Assembly: GCA_964484395.1 (NCBI GenBank)
Contig: CAZAFM010000038.1
Coordinates: forward strand, 1 to 20,876
Source of the DNA: CAZAFM01 sp964484395
GTDB lineage: Bacteria; Campylobacterota; Campylobacteria; Campylobacterales; CAZAFM01
Reading direction: 5' to 3'
DNA: 20,876 nt
Below the pieces are notes generated by a model. The model made no database searches. It saw only the letters and a program-made list of their open reading frames with translations, and was not told the origin of the DNA. Position numbers and translations under genes: made by a program. Position 1 is the first letter of the stretch. Each line of letters opens with the position of its first letter. Positions 7,738-15,167 of the stretch are shown piece by piece.

Positions 7738-8912
7738 ATTATCCCTATATAAACTTTTTTATCCTCCATATACTTTAGAGAGATTTTTACATCTTTTTGC
7801 ACACTACCACTTCTAAAGACAAAGCTTGGTATACCATCAACCTCATCTGATATAAGTATGCAATCCTTCCATCCAAATACATCATCATGCAAAGAGCTAT
7901 CTTTAAGCTCTACAAGCTTCAATATGTTTAGTTTTTTTGCTTTTAGCAGTTCATAACTTTCATCATCCTCTACCCTATCTATTAGCTCCATAAATTCACT
8001 ATTGTACTCAACAACAATATCATCTTCATTTATACAAAAAGAGGCTACTGGTATTGTTTTTATCAAGTCCCCAATTTTTTGTTCTTTTAGTCTATCTATA
8101 GTTTCACCAAACTGTCGTAATTTTAGCTTCTCTAGTTGCCTCTCTTTGTATATAAGTTCTGTAATATCTGTAGCTATATCTATGAAGTTTTCTATCTCTC
8201 CTTGATTATTTAGTAGTGGCACTACAGTAGCCTTTACATAGTAGCTTGAGCCATCTTTTGCTTTGTTTTCAAAAACACCTTTCCAGATTTTTTTTGAGGT
8301 TATTGTACTCCATAACTCTTCTAGTTTCTCCTCTTTTGTAGCTGGGCTTTTTACCACCCTATGAGTGCTTCCTATTAGCTCATCACTACTATATCCTGTT
8401 ATCCTACAAAACTCATCATTTGCATACTCTATAACTCCATACTTATCAGTTATAGACACTATAGCACTCTCATCTACAGCTTTTTTGTACTGCTCTAGTA
8501 GTTTTGTTGTTTTTTCTAGCTCTCTTTTGGAGCTTATGCTCTCCCCTACTTGCTCTAAATAGAACTCTAGCTTTTTTAGCTCTAAAGGTTTTTTAAAAAA
8601 CCGCTCCACTCCAAGCTCTATACACTCTGTTAGCTTATCACTATTATTAAATGCGGATAAAACTGCTACGCGAATGAGCTTTGGTGAGGATTTTATCTCT
8701 TTTATTAGCCCTAAACCATCTAGCTTTGGCATAACCATATCAGTAACTACAACATCAATATCCTCTTTTTTGAGCATCTCTAGAGCCTCTAGCCCATCTT
8801 TTGCGTAAAGTGCGTTTTTAACTCTATAGTTAAAAAAATTCATCATAGTCTCTCCTATGATTGGCTCATCCTCAACATATAGTAGTGTTATATCTATCTT
8901 TTTCTTTTTCAT
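7728..8912 (-). CDS. Response regulator: REC domain plus PAS domain(s), no output enzyme
   Basis: A 394-residue cytoplasmic protein. Residues 8-120 form a receiver domain with acidic pair E14-D15, phospho-acceptor D58 in VVVTDMVMP, S86 at the switch position and K108 in KKP. A coiled linker follows, then a PAS domain at about 145-255 (SITDKYGVIEYANDEFCRITGYSSDELIG ending in DITE). Another linker leads to a weaker PAS-like segment at about 275-390 (IPVASFCINEDDIVVEYNSEF). I see no histidine kinase, GGDEF, EAL or DNA-binding region. It may act by protein-protein contact or as an intermediate in a phosphorelay. It is the first gene of the unit with mqnE, which it overlaps by 10 bases. It diverges from glnD across 71 bases. 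No partner kinase is visible in the window. Confidence 0.85.
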   Translation of the reverse strand: MKKKKIDITLLYVEDEPIIGETMMNFFNYRVKNALYAKDGLEALEMLKKEDIDVVVTDMVMPKLDGLGLIKEIKSSPKLIRVAVLSAFNNSDKLTECIELGVERFFKKPLELKKLEFYLEQVGESISSKRELEKTTKLLEQYKKAVDESAIVSITDKYGVIEYANDEFCRITGYSSDELIGSTHRVVKSPATKEEKLEELWSTITSKKIWKGVFENKAKDGSSYYVKATVVPLLNNQGEIENFIDIATDITELIYKERQLEKLKLRQFGETIDRLKEQKIGDLIKTIPVASFCINEDDIVVEYNSEFMELIDRVEDDESYELLKAKKLNILKLVELKDSSLHDDVFGWKDCILISDEVDGIPSFVFRSGSVQKDVKISLKYMEDKKVYIGIICQ

Positions 8913-8983
8913 AGAGTTAGCAACCTTATTTTGGTAAAATAATTCTTTACAATATTAATTTAAATTTTATAAAAGGCTAGTTA
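8913..8983. promoter_or_regulatory. Divergent promoter region between the REC-PAS gene and glnD
   Basis: These 71 AT-rich bases must serve both outward gene units. For glnD, TATTAA at 8953-8958 is a plausible -10 box, giving a short leader that still contains AAAAGG (8971-8976) as ribosome binding site. For the minus strand, TATTTT (complement of 8936-8941) is a possible -10, and AAGG (complement of 8924-8927) a possible ribosome binding site. No clear -35 boxes or operator dyads are visible. Box choices are tentative. Confidence 0.4.
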
Positions 8984-11494
8984 ATGCATACAAATCTTGA
9001 AGAGCTAATTTCATCCCACAAAAGCAAAAAAGAGACTTTTAAAGCTCTAAAAGGCTACCTAAAAGAGTATAAAAACTCGCTAGGAAGCACACCTATAAAT
9101 AGCGCATCAATATTTCTTTATAAACACACCAAGATGATAGATCACTTCATCACTTTTTTGTACAAAATATCTGCAAGAGAGTGTTTTCTTAATTTCCTAC
9201 CACTTAGTTCAAACATCCCTCTAACAGTCGTAGCTCTTGGAAGTTATGGACGAGAGGAGCTATGTATCCACTCTGATATAGACATTATGATAGTCTACAA
9301 AGACATCAAAGGCTACAACACCACCCCCTTGATAGAAGGCATACTCTATGGTTCTTGGGATAGTGGGCTGAAGCTAGGACATAGAGTTCATGAAATAAGC
9401 GAGCTTCAAGAAGCAGCTAGAAGCGATATAACTATAAAAAGTGCAATGATAGAAGGGCGCTATATATGTGGCTCTAAGCCTCTATGGTTTGAAGTAGAAA
9501 ATGAGATAGTGAAAATAAGAAAAGAGAGTAAAAAAGAGTTTATTAAAGACAAAATAGATGAGTATGAACGAAGACACAAAAAAAACCCTCTATCGCTAGA
9601 ACCAAATATCAAAGAGTGCTCAGGTGGTCTTAGGGATGCTAATACGCTTTTTTGGATACTAAATACAATGTACAATATCAACTCACTAAAAGAAGCTGTA
9701 GGAATAGTGTATGATGAGCGTTCATACAGAGAGTTTAAACAAGCTTATGAATTTATCCAAAAAACAAGAATAGCCCTACATCAGATAAAAGGCAAAAAAA
9801 ACGACACACTAAGCTTTGAGCTAATCCCAGAACTAGCTAAAGCAACAAATATAGAGAGAAAATCAGACAAAATGGCGCAGTTTGCCTTCTCCAAAAAGCT
9901 ACTTGAATCTCTAAATGGAGTAGAAAGTTTCTGCCAAATAGCCATATGTAAGGCTTCAAAAAGCTTTTTTGCTACAAAAAGCATAAAAGAGCTAAGAAGT
10001 AAAAGAGATGAAAAAGGAATCTATATTATAGAAGATAAAGCCTACAGAGCCTTTAACAAAAAACCCCTAAAAGCAAAAGAGGTAGTAGATATATTCATAG
10101 ATCTTCCTGATAAAGACATCAAGCTAGGAGCAAGCCTCTTAGAGCTTGTAAAAAACTGCAAAGCCCCAAGAGTACAAGACAGAGAGCTCTATAAAAGGTT
10201 TGCTCAGATAATGAGCAGAGAAAACTCCTATGAGATATTAAAGCTCTTTTTTAGAGGAGAGCTTCTCCAAATCCTCCTACCACCTTTTAAAAAAATACTT
10301 AACCTGCCTCAGTTTGATGGATACCACCACTACCCAGTAGATATACACACAATAAACAACATAAAAATGCTAGAAAATATACAGAACCAAGAGGTTAGGG
10401 ATATATATGAGGGCTTTAGCAAAAAAGAGAAGTTGCTTTTAAGGTTTTTGCTTCTTTTTCATGATATAGGCAAAGGAAGAGTGCAAGACCACCACAGACT
10501 AGGAAGAAACATCTGGATAAAGTATGCCAAAAACTATGGATTTACACAAAATGAGATAAAACTAGGAGCAAAACTCATACTCTACCACACACTAATGAGC
10601 AAAACAGCGCAAGGAGAAGATATATATAACGAAAACAGAATACTTCTTTTTGCCTCAAAAATAGAGGATAAAAAATCCTTAGAATTCCTATATGTTATGA
10701 CACACTGTGATATGAGGGCAGTAGGTGAAAATGTACTAAATCACTTCATAGAAAAGCTTCTCCACGACCTCTTCTTAAACACCATCTCAGCCCTTGAAAA
10801 TAGAGGATTAATAGATGAAACCAAACAGCGCATCAAAAAAGAGGAGATTATCAAAAAAAGTGAAGCTTTCAACTCACTTGAACCAAAACTACAAAAAAAG
10901 CTACTAGAACTAGATGTCAATATGCTTTTTATTAAGCATAAATCAAACGAAATAGTGGAGATGGTAAAAAGAGCTCAAAACATACAGACCTACTCATACG
11001 ACATAACCCACAACAGCTTGCTAATAATAGAAATATACAAAAAAACAGCTCTAAATCTAGGCTATCTACTAGGTAAACTATCCTACCTAAACATAGCCTC
11101 AATGGATGTTTTTAGACTTCAAGATGGAGTAAAATACTTCAAAATAGAGTTTCACGAAAAAGCTGAAGATGATGATGTGATGATGATGCATCAACTTATA
11201 GAGGACTCTTTTGATATGAGTAAAGAGGTGAGCCTAAATAAGCCAACTATAAAAAAAAGAGATATAACACTAAACCAAAACCACTCAAGAACACTAGCAG
11301 AGGTTAAAGTCAAAGCAAAAGATCAAAAAGGGCTTCTAGCATATATTGCCACAGTTTTTGATTCTCTTAACATAGAGATAGTAAGCGCAAAAGTTCATAC
11401 TCAAAAAGGTGTAGCAAATGACCTCTTTTTAATCGAAAAGAATGGAAGTTTTTGGAATAATAAAGAAAAAGTTATAACTAAAATCACTGGATAG
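8984..11494 (+). CDS. glnD: [Protein-PII] uridylyltransferase / uridylyl-removing enzyme
   Basis: An 836-residue bifunctional nitrogen sensor. It uridylylates PII proteins when glutamine is low and removes UMP when glutamine is high. The nucleotidyltransferase motif is GSYGR at 86-90 followed by SDID at 97-100. The HD phosphohydrolase domain has H493-D494 in LFHDIGKG. Two ACT-type regulatory domains lie at the C-terminus: one near residues 685-740, the second near 770-830 (AEVKVKAKDQKGLLAYIATVF), where glutamine is sensed. The length is slightly shorter than the ~890 residues of Escherichia coli GlnD, with all domains present. The start ATG has AAAAGG 7 bases upstream. It is the first gene of a four-gene plus-strand unit and is followed by glmS after 8 bases. 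Confidence 0.95.
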   Translation: MHTNLEELISSHKSKKETFKALKGYLKEYKNSLGSTPINSASIFLYKHTKMIDHFITFLYKISARECFLNFLPLSSNIPLTVVALGSYGREELCIHSDIDIMIVYKDIKGYNTTPLIEGILYGSWDSGLKLGHRVHEISELQEAARSDITIKSAMIEGRYICGSKPLWFEVENEIVKIRKESKKEFIKDKIDEYERRHKKNPLSLEPNIKECSGGLRDANTLFWILNTMYNINSLKEAVGIVYDERSYREFKQAYEFIQKTRIALHQIKGKKNDTLSFELIPELAKATNIERKSDKMAQFAFSKKLLESLNGVESFCQIAICKASKSFFATKSIKELRSKRDEKGIYIIEDKAYRAFNKKPLKAKEVVDIFIDLPDKDIKLGASLLELVKNCKAPRVQDRELYKRFAQIMSRENSYEILKLFFRGELLQILLPPFKKILNLPQFDGYHHYPVDIHTINNIKMLENIQNQEVRDIYEGFSKKEKLLLRFLLLFHDIGKGRVQDHHRLGRNIWIKYAKNYGFTQNEIKLGAKLILYHTLMSKTAQGEDIYNENRILLFASKIEDKKSLEFLYVMTHCDMRAVGENVLNHFIEKLLHDLFLNTISALENRGLIDETKQRIKKEEIIKKSEAFNSLEPKLQKKLLELDVNMLFIKHKSNEIVEMVKRAQNIQTYSYDITHNSLLIIEIYKKTALNLGYLLGKLSYLNIASMDVFRLQDGVKYFKIEFHEKAEDDDVMMMHQLIEDSFDMSKEVSLNKPTIKKRDITLNQNHSRTLAEVKVKAKDQKGLLAYIATVFDSLNIEIVSAKVHTQKGVANDLFLIEKNGSFWNNKEKVITKITG

Positions 11495-11502
11495 GTAAGC
11501 GG

Positions 11503-13302
11503 ATGTGCGGAATTGTAGGATATATAGGGAAAAACAACATAAAAGAGAAGCTTCTTTATGGGCTAGGTGAGCTAGAGTATAGAGGATATGATTCAGCTGG
11601 CATAGTGGTCATAGAGGATAAAAAAACATCCATCTACAAGTCTGTTGGCAAACTCCAAACCCTCATAGAAAAATCAAAAGAGTTTGAAACCAAAGCTTTT
11701 GGTGTGGGCATAGGACATACTAGATGGGCAACACATGGAAAACCAACTGAAGAAAACGCCCACCCTCACTTAGGTGAAAACTCATTTGTAGTACATAATG
11801 GCATCATAGAAAACTATATGGAGATAAAAGAGAGCCTGCAAAAAGATGGAGTGCACTTCAAAAGTCAGACAGATACTGAAGTGATAGTCCATCTTTTTGA
11901 GAAACTGCTAAAGCAGAGTAGCGATCATTTAGAGGCTTTTACCAAAACACTTGAAAAACTAAAAGGAGCTTTTGCTCTTCTTTTGGTCAACAAAGACAGA
12001 CCTAAGTCGATATACTTTGCAAAAAAAGGTAGTCCTCTTATCTTAGGTAGAGGAGATGAGGGGGTCTATTTTGGCTCTTCAGATGCTGCTCTTATAGGGC
12101 ATGCTAGTGAGGTTATCTATCTAGAAGATGGAGACTTTGGTGTTCTAAGCCAAGAAGAGATAATCTTTTTTAGAAATAGCTCTCCTATAAACCCAGCCTT
12201 CAAGCCTCTAACACTAAGCCGTCAAAGTGCACAAAAAGAGGGCTATCGCTACTTTATGGAAAAAGAGATATATGAACAGCACACTATCTTAGCTGATACT
12301 GTTATGGGTAGAGTTTTGGGTGATAAAATATTTTTTGAAGAGCTTGAAGAGGAGTTTTTAGAAGGTATAGATGAGATAAAAATCTGTGCTTGTGGAACAA
12401 GCTACCATGCAGCACTTGCTGGGTCATATCTACTTGAGCGATACGCTAGGCTCTCTACAAAAGTAGAGATAGCAAGTGAGTTTAGATACAAAGAGCCTAT
12501 AATGAAAAAAAATGAGCTTTTTGTGGTCATAAGCCAGAGTGGAGAGACCGCAGATACTCTAGAAGCTCTAAAAATGGCAAAAGAAGCAGGACTAAAGACA
12601 CTTGCTATCTGCAATGTAGATAACAGCTCTATAGTTAGACTTGCTAGTAGAACTATACTTACAAGAGCTGGAATTGAAAAAGGAGTGGCAAGCACTAAAG
12701 CATTTGCAACTCAAATGATGGTACTATGGATGCTCTCACTCTTTTTTGCACAAAAACAAAAAGCAGGCTTTATCAAAAATGAAATACAAAACATCTATGA
12801 GGCTATAAAAATAACAAAACTCAGTGATAAGCTACATCAAAAGCTAAAGCGCCTCTCCAAAAGATACCTTCATGGGCATGGCTTCTTCTTTATAGGTAGG
12901 GATATTTTCTATCCTTTAGCACTTGAAGGTGCTTTAAAGCTAAAAGAGATAAGCTACCTTCATGCAGAAGGGTATCCTAGTGGAGAGATGAAGCATGGTC
13001 CTATAGCACTGGCTGATAGTGAGCTTTTTACCATAGGGCTACTTCCTAAAAACCTGCTTCATGAAAAGAGCAAAAGCAACCTAGAGGAGCTTTCAGCCAG
13101 AGATGCAACTATACTAGCTATCACTCCAGTTGACCTTGAGATTGCTGATGATTTTATCAAAACAACTAAGAGTAGCTCATATATGGTTGAGTTTTTTGAG
13201 ATGATGGTAATAGTTCAAGTCTTAGCACTTGAAATATCTGTCCGTCTAGGAAATGATGTAGATATGCCAAGAAACCTTGCAAAAAGTGTAACAGTGGAGT
13301 AA
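11503..13302 (+). CDS. glmS: Glutamine-fructose-6-phosphate aminotransferase (isomerizing)
   Basis: A 599-residue cytoplasmic enzyme making glucosamine-6-phosphate from fructose-6-phosphate and glutamine, the first step to UDP-GlcNAc for peptidoglycan and LPS. The N-terminal glutaminase domain starts MCGIVGYIG with catalytic C2, and has R74-W75 and H98-N99-G100 for glutamine binding and the oxyanion hole. Two SIS domains follow; CGTSYHAAL and SQSGETADT lie in the first, and EGALKLKEISYLHAEGYPSGE in the second. The C-terminus ends LAKSVTVE, with K594 at the position of the conserved active-site lysine. It sits 8 bases after glnD and 3 bases before the GGDEF gene. No glmS ribozyme or other leader fits in the short gap. 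It shares glutamine with the GlnD signalling circuit. Confidence 0.96.
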   Translation: MCGIVGYIGKNNIKEKLLYGLGELEYRGYDSAGIVVIEDKKTSIYKSVGKLQTLIEKSKEFETKAFGVGIGHTRWATHGKPTEENAHPHLGENSFVVHNGIIENYMEIKESLQKDGVHFKSQTDTEVIVHLFEKLLKQSSDHLEAFTKTLEKLKGAFALLLVNKDRPKSIYFAKKGSPLILGRGDEGVYFGSSDAALIGHASEVIYLEDGDFGVLSQEEIIFFRNSSPINPAFKPLTLSRQSAQKEGYRYFMEKEIYEQHTILADTVMGRVLGDKIFFEELEEEFLEGIDEIKICACGTSYHAALAGSYLLERYARLSTKVEIASEFRYKEPIMKKNELFVVISQSGETADTLEALKMAKEAGLKTLAICNVDNSSIVRLASRTILTRAGIEKGVASTKAFATQMMVLWMLSLFFAQKQKAGFIKNEIQNIYEAIKITKLSDKLHQKLKRLSKRYLHGHGFFFIGRDIFYPLALEGALKLKEISYLHAEGYPSGEMKHGPIALADSELFTIGLLPKNLLHEKSKSNLEELSARDATILAITPVDLEIADDFIKTTKSSSYMVEFFEMMVIVQVLALEISVRLGNDVDMPRNLAKSVTVE

Positions 13303-13305
13303 AAA

Positions 13306-15159
13306 GTGAGTGTACGAAAAAAGATTTTATTAGTAGCTGGTCTAACACCAACCATCCTTGTCGCTATAGTCATAGCCATAGTCGCTCTTAATTTTAGGGA
13401 TTATGGTGTAATGAATGCTAAAGAAAAATCAGTCCTCACAGCAGAGCTTGTAAGAGACTCTTTGACCGCTCATATGGTTAATGGTATGATGGATCAAAGA
13501 GAGTACTTTTTGAACAAGATAGAGAACTCCAAAAATGTTGAATCACTCTGGCTGATACGAGGGGAGTCTGTTGATGAACAGTTTGGGGAATCGGAGTTTC
13601 ACGAAATTCCAAAAGATAGTATAGATAAAGATGTCCTCAAAACAGGAGAGAGTCAGTTTATCCTAAGTGAAGACTCTGAGGCTGTAGAGCTAAGAGTCAC
13701 TATTCCCTACATAGCCACGAGTGATGGTAATCCAAACTGCCTACAGTGTCACGAAGCAGAACAAGGTGAAGTCCTAGGTGCTATAAGTATGGTATTTGAC
13801 ATAAGCGAGATTAGAGATAGTGGAGCTGTTACTATTCTTAGAATACTTGCTATTTCTGTTATATTTTTGATTTTAGGTATTGTCATTGCAAACTACCTTA
13901 TAACTCCCTATCTTGACTTTTTTGAATCACTCAAAAATGCTATCAAAAAGGCTGAGGAGGGTGACTTCGGATATAGAGTAGTCACAAAGCTAAAAGATGA
14001 GACAGGTGAGATAGCCAGATGGCTAAACAACCTATATGACAAGCTACAAGATACTGTAATTGATATAGACAAAAAAATCTCCATACTAGTAAGCTTTAAC
14101 AAATCAGCCTACAGTCCAAACCCACTTATTCGCTCAAAAGAGATTATCCAAGAGCTAGTGGATATATATAAGTTTAAAAGAACAATAGAGTTTGATAAGA
14201 CAAAAGATGAAATTTATAAGAGAATATTTTATGTACTTGAAGAGAAGTTAGGAATTAGAGAGTTTCTGTTTTTTGAGACTGACAAATCCACAAAGAGGAG
14301 AGATTTGCTATACATAGTGAGTCAAAGTGAGTGTAAAAGCGAATCTTTAGGATCCCAAGAGGTAAAAGCTTGTAGAGCATATAGGACAAACTCTAACATC
14401 TACTCAGATGACTTTCACAAAGTATGCGAAAGCTGCATAGCAGAGGATAGTGATGGTGAGTACATCTGCTTACCATATCAGATATCTCAAAGTAGTGGTA
14501 TAGTCATATCTATAAGAGCAAAAACAAAAGAGGAGATAGAAAATCTAAAAACACACATACCTATTATAAACAACTATCTTGATGCCGCAAAACCAGTTAT
14601 AGAGAGCAAAATTCTAACAGAGATGCTACGAGAGTCATCACTAAGAGATGCATTAACTGGTCTTTACAATAGAAGATTCTTAGAAGAGTATCTTGAGAGG
14701 GTTACTTCTGAGAATAAGCGCACTAATAATAGATACGCAATTTTGATGATAGATATTGACTACTTTAAGATGGTAAACGACACCTATGGGCACGATACAG
14801 GGGATGTTATTATTAAAGGTCTCTCAGAGACACTCAGAGAGAATATTAGAGAGTCTGACTTGGCTATTCGCTTTGGTGGAGAGGAGTTTTTGGTACTTCT
14901 ATACAATCCTAGTGAGGATGGTGCGATGCTAGTGGCTGATAAAATAAGAACATCCTTTGAAAAAAGAGTCTTCTCAGCAGGAAATGAGAACATAAGTAAG
15001 ACAATAAGTCTTGGTGTGTCTTTCTTCCCTGATGATGGTGATGCTGTATGGAAGGCTATCAAGTTTGCAGACATAGCACTGTACAAAGCAAAAGATGGTG
15101 GAAGAAATCAAGTAGTTAAATTTAGCAGTAATATGCGCGAACACGCTGATAAATATTAA
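13306..15159 (+). CDS. Membrane diguanylate cyclase with periplasmic CxxCH heme-type sensor, HAMP and GGDEF
   Basis: A 617-residue protein with GTG start (13306-13308) preceded by GGAG inside the end of glmS, so translation is coupled. Membrane helix 1 is at about 6-28. A periplasmic sensor at 30-172 carries CLQCH (C145, C148, H149), the attachment motif for a c-type heme. Helix 2 is at about 175-197 and a HAMP linker at about 196-249. A GAF-like cytoplasmic segment at about 255-445 has five cysteines (343, 356, 374, 377, 388). The GGDEF domain at about 447-610 has an intact active motif GGEEF at 524-528 and the inhibitory RxxD site at 515-518. It should make c-di-GMP from GTP under control of a periplasmic redox or ligand signal. 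The output is secure; the signal is inferred. Confidence 0.9.
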   Translation: MSVRKKILLVAGLTPTILVAIVIAIVALNFRDYGVMNAKEKSVLTAELVRDSLTAHMVNGMMDQREYFLNKIENSKNVESLWLIRGESVDEQFGESEFHEIPKDSIDKDVLKTGESQFILSEDSEAVELRVTIPYIATSDGNPNCLQCHEAEQGEVLGAISMVFDISEIRDSGAVTILRILAISVIFLILGIVIANYLITPYLDFFESLKNAIKKAEEGDFGYRVVTKLKDETGEIARWLNNLYDKLQDTVIDIDKKISILVSFNKSAYSPNPLIRSKEIIQELVDIYKFKRTIEFDKTKDEIYKRIFYVLEEKLGIREFLFFETDKSTKRRDLLYIVSQSECKSESLGSQEVKACRAYRTNSNIYSDDFHKVCESCIAEDSDGEYICLPYQISQSSGIVISIRAKTKEEIENLKTHIPIINNYLDAAKPVIESKILTEMLRESSLRDALTGLYNRRFLEEYLERVTSENKRTNNRYAILMIDIDYFKMVNDTYGHDTGDVIIKGLSETLRENIRESDLAIRFGGEEFLVLLYNPSEDGAMLVADKIRTSFEKRVFSAGNENISKTISLGVSFFPDDGDAVWKAIKFADIALYKAKDGGRNQVVKFSSNMREHADKY

Positions 15160-15167
15160 AAGGATGG

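Noticed and set aside
11495..11502. A glmS ribozyme or riboswitch before glmS
   Set aside because: Only 8 bases separate glnD and glmS, so no such structure can fit.
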